Positions 53,501 through 62,198 of a stretch of 64,000 bases of DNA are shown piece by piece. How positions within the stretch are numbered: position 1 is the first letter of the stretch; the number at the start of each line of letters is the position of its first letter. The translations under genes were made by a program, and so were the position numbers. This DNA comes from Williamwhitmania sp. (GTDB taxonomy: Bacteria; Bacteroidota; Bacteroidia; Bacteroidales; Williamwhitmaniaceae): contig DATKVT010000073.1 of NCBI GenBank assembly GCA_035529935.1, positions 1 to 64,000 on the forward strand, given 5' to 3'. Under the pieces are notes generated by a model, which was given only the letters and a program-made list of their open reading frames with translations, was not told where the DNA came from and did no database searches.

Positions 53501-54840
53501 GTGTATCCCCATGGTTCGTAGTAAGATGGGAATACGGAAAGGTCAAGACCGATTAGCATGTCGTAGTAAGTCTTGTCGAAGATGCCATCCTTGCCATCGA
53601 GGTAGCAGGGTACAAAAAAGAGCTTAACCTTATCTTCGGGGGCGTTGTTAAGTCCAACCTCTTTGGCCTTTTTTAAGATCGGATCATATTCCGGATCGAT
53701 AAGGTAGTGAGTTAGATGGGTGTCGTTGATTGCCACCACATTTTCGCTTGACTTGTCCATGAGGTTCTGGAACACATCTTTGCGAGGGCCATGGTGGGCA
53801 GCGGGAACCATTATAAAGGCAAGAATATTTTTGGTTAACTTTTGATCATGATTTAAGGTGCTAAGCGTATCCATGAATAGGTCGATACCCTTATTGCGGA
53901 ACTCGTATCTGCCACCAATTCCAACAAGAAGTGAGTCTTTTGGAACATCGTGGGAGAGCAGCGCTTCTGCCACTTCATAGTATTTTACCCGTGCTTCAAC
54001 CTTCCTTAATTTAAATTCGTCATCGTCAGGGAGAATACCGTTTTCGAAACCATTGGGTGTAACAACATCCACAACTTTGCCAAGGAATGCCTTACACTCC
54101 TTGGCGGTAATTTCGCTCACAGTTGTAAAGGCATCCGCACTTTGTGCCGAAAGCCGTTCCATCGATTGCTTTGCCACAACGTTGAACTCCCTTGACTTAG
54201 CATCGGGGTTATACTTTTCAATGTTGTCGTAAAGCGGTAAATTGTTTCCAGCAATGGATCGGCCTAGTACCGTGGCATGGGTTGTAAACACTGTGGCAGC
54301 TTGAGGAAGGCTCGATTTTAGATATAGAAGTCCCGCTCCAGTCATCCATTCGTGAAATTGGGCTACTACATGTAGGCCTCGGCTAAGGAAATAGCGGTAA
54401 AAACTTTCAATAACCCTTCCCGCAGCATAGCCAAAAAGTGCCGGCTCCACGTAGTCCCACTGGCCAGTTAATGAATCTAGCCGAAACTCTTCCCAGAATT
54501 TTCTAAAAATTTCGTCTTTCTGAGGCATAAAGGGGGTAAAGTCCACTAGCACGGCTATTGGATTCCCTGCAATGTTCCATCGTCCAACTTTGATGCGCAA
54601 ACCCTCCTGGCTGGCCTTCTCCCTCCAACCCTTAAAGAGCAACTTGTCTTCAATAAACTCTGGATTTACAGTTGTGTGGCGCCAAACATCTGGGCCGATA
54701 AGGATGTGGTTGCTCTTAAGTTCCTCATGCATGGTAATTGCCTTTGTGGCAATAACGGTATGAATCCCGCCTACCTTGTTGCAAACCTCCCAGCTTACTT
54801 CAAACAGGTAGTCGGGTTTTTTCCGAACTATATTTTCCAT
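50587..54840 (-). CDS. Glycogen synthase (GT3) fused to alpha-glucan phosphorylase (GT35)
   Basis: 1417 residues. Residues 1 to about 560 are a GT3 (eukaryote-type) glycogen synthase: [19 protein letters not shown] at the N-terminus, [17 protein letters not shown], and [22 protein letters not shown] as the nucleotide-sugar site. From about 575 on it is a GT35 phosphorylase ([58 protein letters not shown]); Lys1172 in that motif would bind PLP. One chain thus holds both a chain-building and a chain-degrading enzyme. Known in Bacteroidota as alpha-glucan family phosphorylase. Last gene of the operon, 3 nt after the GH57 gene. Confidence 0.92.
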   Translation of the reverse strand: [1417 protein letters not shown]

Positions 54841-54843
54841 AAA

Positions 54844-56283
54844 TTACTCTTTTGTGTCCTTTTTCTTTGTTTTAGAAACAGCTTTGGCAGGAGTTTTACC
54901 CTTAACCGGTACCTTAGTTTTTGCTTTCGGTGCTGTTTTTTTGACGGAGGGAGTTTTGGTGATAGGCTCCTTGGTCAGCTTCTTTCCAAAAGAAGTGGCT
55001 GTTTTAAGCCTCTCTATTTTCTCCTGATATTCCGCAATGAGCTTCATCGCATCCGTTTGGGTAATAGTTTCTAATTGGAGCGATTCTATCCTAGTTTTTA
55101 GATAATCCTCAATACGAAGAATGAAGTCACTGAGGATATTCATGTAGTTAATAAACGCCTCGTAGGGTGTGTCGTAAGGGTTGAAATACTTGTGAACATC
55201 GCCATCGGAAAACCACTTGGTGCACATGTAGTAGAAATGGTCACTGGTTTGCAAATACTTCCAATCTCGCAGAATACTCTCGTCTTGAATTTGGTCAACC
55301 AGCGGTTTGAGGGAGTATAGCTTGTCGAAGGCTTCGTCCTGCAGGTCATTTCCAAGCCATGCGGTAAGGTCGCGCTCCTCGTCGGCCCAAGAGATGGGGT
55401 ATTGCACATGCATTACCGCTACGGGCTGATGCTTGTCGGCCACCTCTGAGGGGGTCAAAAACTCAAAGTTCGTGCTTGAAAGTACGGCACCGGGAAGGTG
55501 ACGCATAAATTCAAAAATTCCAGTTTCAGCCCACTGGTGCTCGCCAAAGGTTTCATAATCCATGAACAGGTTAATTACCTCCTCTTTTGGACTTAGATGA
55601 TTTAGCCATTGCACGTACTTGTCGGTTGTGAGTGGCCATTCGCTCCAGTCCCTGTTGGAGAAGCGGAAGGCGATATCGTCGCTCATCCTGAAGTTCTTGA
55701 GCAGAAGTTTTAGCTTTGGGTTAATGGCATTTGCGTAAAGGTAGTTAGAACTCTTCCATCCTAAAACGTGCTTGGCACCTTCGGTTAGCATGGCCTTAAA
55801 TCCCATGTCGGCCACCACCTCACCAATAAGGTCGCTGTAGATAAGCTCGGTGTTGCGGAATACCTTTGGTGTTTGGCCAAAAAACTCCTTTACCATGGCG
55901 TTTTGTAGCTTCACCTGCTGCTCAAACTCCTCCCGACTCTTGAGCGCTGAAAGGGAGTGGGAGTAGGTTTCGCCAATAAACTCTACGCATCCGGTTGCAG
56001 CCAGCTTTTTAAAACTCTCTAGCACATCGGGAGCATACAGCTGAAACTGGGTAAGTGCCACCCCCGAAATGGAGTAGCTTATCTTAAACCGTATGCCATA
56101 CTCGTTGATAAGGTCCAGCATCAGCTGGTTTGTTGGCAGATAGCACTTCTCCGCCACCTTTCGCATAATGGAACGGTTGGCAAACTCATCGTAGTAGTTG
56201 TGGTCAGTTCCTATGTCGAAAAACCTATAACGGCGGAGTCTAAAAGGCTGATGCACCTGGAAATAAAAACAAATTGTTCTCAT
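54844..56283 (-). CDS. GH57 family glycoside hydrolase (alpha-amylase or branching type)
   Basis: 479 residues. GH57 landmarks: FYFQVHQPFRLRRY at the start, EFIGETYSHS (about 101-110), and INLFMDYETFGEHQWA (about 240-255). The family acts on alpha-1,4-glucans, as alpha-amylase, 4-alpha-glucanotransferase or branching enzyme; I cannot tell which. The last ~45 residues are a Lys/Pro/Thr/Ala-rich tail resembling a histone H1 tail (TKTPSVKKTAPKAKTK), an odd addition for a glucan enzyme. Confidence 0.9.
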   Translation of the reverse strand: MRTICFYFQVHQPFRLRRYRFFDIGTDHNYYDEFANRSIMRKVAEKCYLPTNQLMLDLINEYGIRFKISYSISGVALTQFQLYAPDVLESFKKLAATGCVEFIGETYSHSLSALKSREEFEQQVKLQNAMVKEFFGQTPKVFRNTELIYSDLIGEVVADMGFKAMLTEGAKHVLGWKSSNYLYANAINPKLKLLLKNFRMSDDIAFRFSNRDWSEWPLTTDKYVQWLNHLSPKEEVINLFMDYETFGEHQWAETGIFEFMRHLPGAVLSSTNFEFLTPSEVADKHQPVAVMHVQYPISWADEERDLTAWLGNDLQDEAFDKLYSLKPLVDQIQDESILRDWKYLQTSDHFYYMCTKWFSDGDVHKYFNPYDTPYEAFINYMNILSDFILRIEDYLKTRIESLQLETITQTDAMKLIAEYQEKIERLKTATSFGKKLTKEPITKTPSVKKTAPKAKTKVPVKGKTPAKAVSKTKKKDTKE

Positions 56284-56300
56284 GATTCAATGTCTTTAGG

Positions 56301-57590
56301 TTACGATTTCAACAGCGATTGGTACACTTCAATAACTTTTTGGGCGGCTTCATCCCACTTGAGGCTTGTAACCTCCTCCTGTCCATATCGACGGAAGAGT
56401 TTCGAGAGCCCATCGTAGCAAAGCAAACCGTAAATGGCGTCGGCCATGGCCTCAACATCCCAAAAGTCGATTTTAAGGGCATGTTTAAGCACCTCTGCAA
56501 CGCCCGATTGCTTGGAGATAATAACAGGCACACTTGCTCTCATGGCCTCCAGCGGTGAGATACCAAATGGCTCTGATACCGATGGCATAACATATACATC
56601 GCTTTGGGCAAACATTCGGTGAACATCGGCACCCTTCAAGAATCCGGTAAAGTGGAAGTGTTCACTTATGCGTAGCTCTGCAACACGCTTAATCATCCGG
56701 TTCATCATGTCACCGCTACCGGCCATTACAAAGCGAACGTTGGAATACTTGGAAATCACCATGTTGGCGGCCTCCACAAAATAGTCGGGTCCTTTTTGGA
56801 AGGTTATACGACCAAGAAACGTCACTATCTTTTCGGGAACTGCCTTAGCGGAGTAGGCAAATTCGCTGTAATCGAGGTTGAACTCCACCGCGTTGTGCAC
56901 AGTAACCACCTTGTCTGGATTTATGCCATATCGGTTGATCACTATGTTACGAGTGTAGTTGCTCACGGTAATAATGCGATCGGCCTCCTCCATCCCCTTC
57001 TTCTCAATGTTCCAAACACCTTGATTGATGTTCTCCCCCGAACGGTCATATTCGGTTGCGTGAACGTGAATTACCAGCGGCTTGCCCGATACTCGCTTGG
57101 CTGCAATACCGGAGGGGTAGGTGAGCCAGTCGTGCGCATGAATTACGTCAAATGAGTTCTGCATGGCAAGCGCCGCGGCAACAATAGCATAGCGTGTAAC
57201 CTCCTCCATGAGGTCGGTTCCATACTTCCCTGAAAATTTGAAGTTGCTGGAGGTGGAGATGTCGGTTAGCGTTGTCTTATCGTGCAAACTTTGCTCTATT
57301 ATTTTGCGAAATTCTTCCGGTGAAACATAGGGAATTAGGTTCGACTCCACCTCCATAAGCAGGAACCGTTTCCAGAAATCTTCCACGCTAATGCTTTGGG
57401 TTGAGACCAGCACATCGCCGGCATCCACAATTCGAGCCGCGCTTTGGTCCTCGTCACCGTATGTTTTTGGTACAACAAAAATTACCTCCGTGTTGGCTTT
57501 GGTTAACCCTGTTACCAATCCCTGGCAAGCGGTACCAAGCCCTCCCGTTATATGAGGTGGAAATTCCCATCCAAACATCAAAACTCTCAT
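56301..57590 (-). CDS. GT4 family glycosyltransferase, glycogen-synthase-like
   Basis: 429 residues of GT-B fold. N-terminal MRVLMFGWEFPPHITGGLGTACQGLV is the sugar-acceptor lobe with the GGLG loop; VIHAHDWLTY follows, and the donor lobe holds VTFLGRITFQKGPDYFVEAA and YVMPSVSEPFGISPLEAMRA (E-x7-E motif). Probably uses a nucleotide-glucose to build an alpha-glucan. Second gene of the glycogen operon, 11 nt after the debranching gene. Confidence 0.88.
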   Translation of the reverse strand: MRVLMFGWEFPPHITGGLGTACQGLVTGLTKANTEVIFVVPKTYGDEDQSAARIVDAGDVLVSTQSISVEDFWKRFLLMEVESNLIPYVSPEEFRKIIEQSLHDKTTLTDISTSSNFKFSGKYGTDLMEEVTRYAIVAAALAMQNSFDVIHAHDWLTYPSGIAAKRVSGKPLVIHVHATEYDRSGENINQGVWNIEKKGMEEADRIITVSNYTRNIVINRYGINPDKVVTVHNAVEFNLDYSEFAYSAKAVPEKIVTFLGRITFQKGPDYFVEAANMVISKYSNVRFVMAGSGDMMNRMIKRVAELRISEHFHFTGFLKGADVHRMFAQSDVYVMPSVSEPFGISPLEAMRASVPVIISKQSGVAEVLKHALKIDFWDVEAMADAIYGLLCYDGLSKLFRRYGQEEVTSLKWDEAAQKVIEVYQSLLKS

Positions 57591-57601
57591 TGGCCAGTGG
57601 A

Positions 57602-59551
57602 TTATTGGTTGCTATAAACATCAATGAAATCAAGAATTCTTAATACGGCTGCTACGCTCCATGCCTGGGAAATGGCACCTTCCGGATGTTGGGGCGGATC
57701 GCCGTCATAAATTTCGGCAATGGAGCAAAGCCCTCGGGTTGTCATGTCCTCTTTAAAGTTATCGGCAATTTTTTTAGCAGTAGATAAGTAGGCTTTGCCG
57801 TGAAGTTTAAAGTTGGCTTCCACGTAGAAGCCAAGTAGCCATGGCCATGCAGTTCCTTGGTGGTAGGCGCTATCGCGCTCTGCTTGGCCTCCAAAGTATC
57901 GCCCAGTGTATTTGGGATCTTGGGGTGAAAGTGTTCGAATGCCCTTTGGCGTGAGTAGTTCCTTTTCAACCACCTTAAGCAGCGAAGCTTTTTGGTCGTC
58001 GGAAATGGCGCTGTATGGAAGTGCCGCTGCAAAAATTTGGTTGGGCCGCACCTGCTTACATTGCGTGTTGTTGTGAACTACGTCAGCAAGGTAGCCCAGC
58101 TCCTCAATCCAGAAGGTGTTTGAGAAGTTTTCTTCAATCAAGTTGGGCAGCGATCCCCACTCCTTTACAAATGCACTATCCTTGAATTCCTTAGCTAGGC
58201 TGAGCGTAAAGCATACGGCGTTATACCAGAGTGCGTTGATTTCAACCGGGAAGCCTTCGCGAGCAGTTACCGGCTTTCCAGCAACAACCGCATCCATCCA
58301 GGTAAGTGCTACACCGGGTTCGCCAGCAAATACCAATCCGTTATCGTGCATTTTGATGTTGTAAGGAAGTTCTCCTGTTCGGTAGGCATGGAGAATAGTT
58401 TTCATCTTTTTGCCATACGATGTCCAGACTTCTTTACGGTCTTTGGTAGTTTCGGCATACATTTGAATAGACCAGAAAAACCAAAGTGGCGCGTCTACGG
58501 AGTTGAAGGCAGTGGCGGTAGAGTGACCAACGTTAGGGAAGAGGCCATCTTTCATTTCCGCAGCCAGCGTATCGATCACCGCCTTGCAGGTTTTTACATC
58601 ACCATTTGTGAGCGTGAGCCCCGGCAACGATACAAAGGTGTCGCGACCCCACCTCCCAAACCATGGATAGCCGGCAATAAGTTCCACCTTTTTTTCCTTC
58701 TTCACCAAGAATTGCTGCCCAGAATTATTTAGGCAGTTTCTGAAAGAATCCTTCTGAGGACGATGCTTAATTTCGTTATTCAGTTTTGTGACAAATGAGT
58801 TGGGTGCCTCTTCCTTTGTGGAGGCAGAAAACACAACACTTTCCCCTTTTTTTATTGAGATTTCGAAGTATCCTAGCGTGAGCAAGTCCTCCTGAAATTC
58901 ATAGCCTCTGTTCTGCTCCTCCATATACTCGATGTTGTAGAACCAATCGGGGGCTGCTACAAACTCATTCTTGTGGCTTAGCTGCATGTGAAGGAATGGA
59001 AATCCCGGATAGAGCTTTGCCTTAATGCCATTTGCAATGGGCTTGAAATGGGTGTCGGCATTCATGTTGGCCTTTGAAAGGGCATGCGAGTTTCTGAAGG
59101 CAAGAAATGGCTTAATGCGCAACTTTGTTGGTGAATGAGCATCAAGCAGTGTATAGCGAATAAGAAGTTGCTCTTCGTTGTGGGTAAACGCTATCTCCTT
59201 AAGCAACTTTACACCGCCCACCTGGTATGTTAGCCTTACTGTAGGCTCATATTCAAAGTCGACGATATACTTATGACCTCTGGGTTCGTAAAGCCCTGGA
59301 TATTTGTGAATCCCAAGGTTAAACGATTGTCCTCGCTGGATAACGGTTTCGTCAACCGAAGAGAGGAGTACGTGATTTTCGTAATCAAACTCCTTGAGCG
59401 GCAGCACCATCATCCCATGGTATTTCCTGGTATTACATAGCACAATGGTGCTGCTGCAATACCCACCAGCTCGGTTCGTGCTCAGAATTTCTCTCTGGAG
59501 AGAATATTCTAAGTTAACCAACTCATCTTTGTTGAAGGTAAGATATCCCAT
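57602..59551 (-). CDS. Glycogen debranching enzyme (amylo-alpha-1,6-glucosidase, GH133)
   Basis: 649 residues. The N-terminal GDE_N-like domain (LSTNRAGGYCSSTIVLCNTRKYHGMMVLP) is followed by an (alpha/alpha)6 catalytic domain: LIAGYPWFGRWGRDTFVSLPGLTL, NSVDAPLWFFWSIQ, TWMDAV, EINALWYNAV and QGTAWPWLLGFY. It hydrolyses alpha-1,6 branches. First gene of the minus-strand operon. Confidence 0.93.
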   Translation of the reverse strand: MGYLTFNKDELVNLEYSLQREILSTNRAGGYCSSTIVLCNTRKYHGMMVLPLKEFDYENHVLLSSVDETVIQRGQSFNLGIHKYPGLYEPRGHKYIVDFEYEPTVRLTYQVGGVKLLKEIAFTHNEEQLLIRYTLLDAHSPTKLRIKPFLAFRNSHALSKANMNADTHFKPIANGIKAKLYPGFPFLHMQLSHKNEFVAAPDWFYNIEYMEEQNRGYEFQEDLLTLGYFEISIKKGESVVFSASTKEEAPNSFVTKLNNEIKHRPQKDSFRNCLNNSGQQFLVKKEKKVELIAGYPWFGRWGRDTFVSLPGLTLTNGDVKTCKAVIDTLAAEMKDGLFPNVGHSTATAFNSVDAPLWFFWSIQMYAETTKDRKEVWTSYGKKMKTILHAYRTGELPYNIKMHDNGLVFAGEPGVALTWMDAVVAGKPVTAREGFPVEINALWYNAVCFTLSLAKEFKDSAFVKEWGSLPNLIEENFSNTFWIEELGYLADVVHNNTQCKQVRPNQIFAAALPYSAISDDQKASLLKVVEKELLTPKGIRTLSPQDPKYTGRYFGGQAERDSAYHQGTAWPWLLGFYVEANFKLHGKAYLSTAKKIADNFKEDMTTRGLCSIAEIYDGDPPQHPEGAISQAWSVAAVLRILDFIDVYSNQ

Positions 59552-59849
59552 GACAACTAATTTTTACTCCGTCCAGCCAAGGATGGAGGTGATTTTGCAC
59601 TTCGATTTTTATTTCTCCAAAATTCGTATCAAGTTATGAATTTTTAGGCTGTTTGTCAGCTTAATAAGGTTAATATTTCTGTTATTTTTAGCTACATCGA
59701 TTGCGTTGGCACCTTTTATAGAACTTTTTACTGTTAATTTTTACGAATGTGTAGCAGTCAAGAGCCAGTAAGCCAGTGTTGTAGCGTTGTTGCTGATAGA
59801 TGAGGGTTAATTACACCGTTTTTTTTTCGATATTTACGCTTCAAAAAAA
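59552..59849. other. Divergent promoter region between the glycogen operon and the TlpA-like genes
   Basis: 298 AT-rich bases. No clear TTTG/TAnnTTTG pair on either strand and no repeat seen. Confidence 0.4.
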
Positions 59850-61025
59850 ATGACGATGATGAAGTGGATTTCATTTCTAATGGTCGGATTTGCAATGCTT
59901 TCCTGCACTGGCGTTTCCGGAAACAAAACTGAAATCAAGGGGAAATTTTTTCAGCCGGGGGCAAAGTTGGTGCTCTATAGGGTAATGGCAAAGGAGCCGG
60001 AGGAGGTTGATTCTACTTACGTGCTGGATGGTGGGAAATTTTCATTTGAATTGCGGCTAACAGAGCCAACCTTCTTTCTGCTTCGATACACAACTCAAAA
60101 GGAAATTGTGCTGCTTATTGAGCCGGGGGAGCAGGTAAAAATGGATATTACCGATTCTCCCAAGTGGCTGAAATATAGTATAAAAGGATCCCTTGGTAGT
60201 GAAAAAATTAAGGTTGTATCCGATAGCTTAAACCATACATTGAATCTTCTCGATTCCATGAAGGTAAAGTTTGAGGCACTGTCCAAAATGCAGGTAAATC
60301 AGGATAGTCTTCGTCATGTGTTTATGGATACGGTTCGTTACATCGTTCAGCGCCATAGAACATTCACTCGAAATTTTGTAAGGAAGAATACACAGTCGTT
60401 GGCAGTGATTGTAGCGCTGAATCAGCAGTTCGACCCACGCACCTTTGTGCTTAATTCCAAGGAGGATTTTCAGCTCTTTCGACTGGCTGACTCAACTTTG
60501 TATATCAAGTACCCCAGCAATGACTTAGTTAGGGTCCTTCACCAAAATGTGAGCAACTTTGAGCAGCAGCAAGCCTTGTTTGCAGAGGCGCGAAACATGC
60601 CTTCGGTAGGAACAACAGCGCTCGATTTCTCGATGGCTACTCCTAAAGGGGATACTCTTTCACTTAAAAGTTTGCGTGGAAAATACGTGCTGCTAGACTT
60701 CTGGGCTTCGTGGTGTCCCCCCTGTCGCAAAGAAAATCCCAATCTGGTGAAGGCTTACCAAAAATACCATACCTTAGGGTTTGAAATACTGCAGGTGTCA
60801 ATCGATAAAAACCGTGCGTCGTGGATAAAGGCCATTGCCGATGATAAGCTTAGCTGGCATCAGGTTGGAGACCTAAAGTTTTGGGATTCTCCGGTGGCAC
60901 GCCTCTACCACATCACGCGCATTCCAGCCAACTTTCTTATCGATCCAAACGGGAAAATTATTGCCCGGGACGTTAGGGGTGAGGAGCTCGAGAAAACGCT
61001 CAGTAGAATATTTGAAAAAAAGTAG
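59850..61025 (+). CDS. TlpA/ResA-like thioredoxin lipoprotein with DUF4369 domain
   Basis: 391 residues. Lipobox MLSC gives a lipoprotein. A DUF4369-type beta-sandwich (about 25-125) comes first, then a helical linker, then a thioredoxin fold with active site C289-P-P-C292 (LLDFWASWCPPCRKENPNL) and the cis-Pro segment RIPANFLID. It would reduce or oxidise periplasmic disulfides. Followed by a close paralogue in the same operon. Confidence 0.92.
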   Translation: MTMMKWISFLMVGFAMLSCTGVSGNKTEIKGKFFQPGAKLVLYRVMAKEPEEVDSTYVLDGGKFSFELRLTEPTFFLLRYTTQKEIVLLIEPGEQVKMDITDSPKWLKYSIKGSLGSEKIKVVSDSLNHTLNLLDSMKVKFEALSKMQVNQDSLRHVFMDTVRYIVQRHRTFTRNFVRKNTQSLAVIVALNQQFDPRTFVLNSKEDFQLFRLADSTLYIKYPSNDLVRVLHQNVSNFEQQQALFAEARNMPSVGTTALDFSMATPKGDTLSLKSLRGKYVLLDFWASWCPPCRKENPNLVKAYQKYHTLGFEILQVSIDKNRASWIKAIADDKLSWHQVGDLKFWDSPVARLYHITRIPANFLIDPNGKIIARDVRGEELEKTLSRIFEKK

Positions 61026-61040
61026 TTGTTGATTACGAAA

Positions 61041-62198
61041 ATGATGAATATGAAGTTTGGGAAAATTTTGATTTTCGGCCTGGCCATTGCGCTGGCTTCG
61101 TGTCAGGGAAAGCAAACAGTAAGAATTGGTGGAACCATTGCAAATGGCAATAACTTGGTGGTTTATTTGGAGAAGTTTGATATTTCAACTGCCTCACCAA
61201 TGGACTCTGTGGTGCTTGGGCCTACTGGTGAATTTCATTTCAAGGCGAAAGTGGACAACCCCGGCTTTTACCTGCTTAAGCTGTCGGGAAAGAGCCCTAT
61301 TACCTTGCTGCTAGCCCCAAAGGAGAAAGTTACTGTAAATGCTGATGCGGCTACCTTCGATAAATCCTACACCGTTGAGGGCTCCGTTGGCTCTTTGAAA
61401 GTACAGGATATTTATAATCGCTTGATAACGCTTAAAGCAAAAGTCGATTCGCTTTCGAAAGTTGCCAAAGCGGAGGGTGACAACCAACCTGCATTGCTAA
61501 AGATATACTCTACCACCGATAGCCTTATTCAGGCACATAAGGAGTATTCCATCGCATTTATGCAGAAAAACATCAACTCACTTGCCACCGTTTTTGCGCT
61601 TTACCAGCAAATATCGGAGGGAACCTTTCTCTTCAGCTCCATCGACGACCTCACCTACTACAGGATGGTGGCTTCTGCACTTAAGGCGTTCTACCCTAAT
61701 TTGATGATAACAAAAGTGGTGCTTAACGACTATGATCAGCTCGACACCAAGGTAAAGCGTTACAAAGTGAACCAGATGGTGGCAACCGCTCAATCAACTT
61801 TACCCGAAATTGCACTGCCCAATATGGCTGGCGACACTGTTCGACTATCATCTTTCAAGGGTAAGGTTGTGATACTGGATTTTTGGACATCGACTTACCC
61901 GGGTGCACTGCTCGATAATCGTGAGCTGCTCAATATTTATAAGGAGTTTAAAGGCAAGGTGGTGGTGTATCAGGTTTCTCTCGACACCGATAAAGATGCC
62001 CTGATGAGCGCTTTGAAGGAGAGCGGAATTCCGTGGACAGTTGTTTCTGATTTCACTGGTGAAGGTTGTGTGGCTGCCCATGTATATAATGTTCAGCAAT
62101 TACCTGAAAACTATATTATTAGCAAAAAGTATGAGATTGTTGGAAAGAATCTATTTGGGAATGATTTGCGGATGAAGCTGAAGGAAATTGTCGGCTAA
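61041..62198 (+). CDS. TlpA-like lipoprotein that lost its CxxC active site
   Basis: 385 residues from the ATG at 61041 (TTG at 61026 is less likely). Lipobox ALASC; DUF4369-like domain and thioredoxin domain as in the previous gene, but the active-site segment reads FWTSTYPGALLDN: C-x-x-C is replaced by Tyr286-Pro-Gly-Ala289. The late QLPENYII strand keeps the cis-Pro. A redox role is unlikely; it may bind partners or substrates. Its start lies just after the upstream gene and its stop overlaps lpxH by one base. Confidence 0.88.
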   Translation: MMNMKFGKILIFGLAIALASCQGKQTVRIGGTIANGNNLVVYLEKFDISTASPMDSVVLGPTGEFHFKAKVDNPGFYLLKLSGKSPITLLLAPKEKVTVNADAATFDKSYTVEGSVGSLKVQDIYNRLITLKAKVDSLSKVAKAEGDNQPALLKIYSTTDSLIQAHKEYSIAFMQKNINSLATVFALYQQISEGTFLFSSIDDLTYYRMVASALKAFYPNLMITKVVLNDYDQLDTKVKRYKVNQMVATAQSTLPEIALPNMAGDTVRLSSFKGKVVILDFWTSTYPGALLDNRELLNIYKEFKGKVVVYQVSLDTDKDALMSALKESGIPWTVVSDFTGEGCVAAHVYNVQQLPENYIISKKYEIVGKNLFGNDLRMKLKEIVG

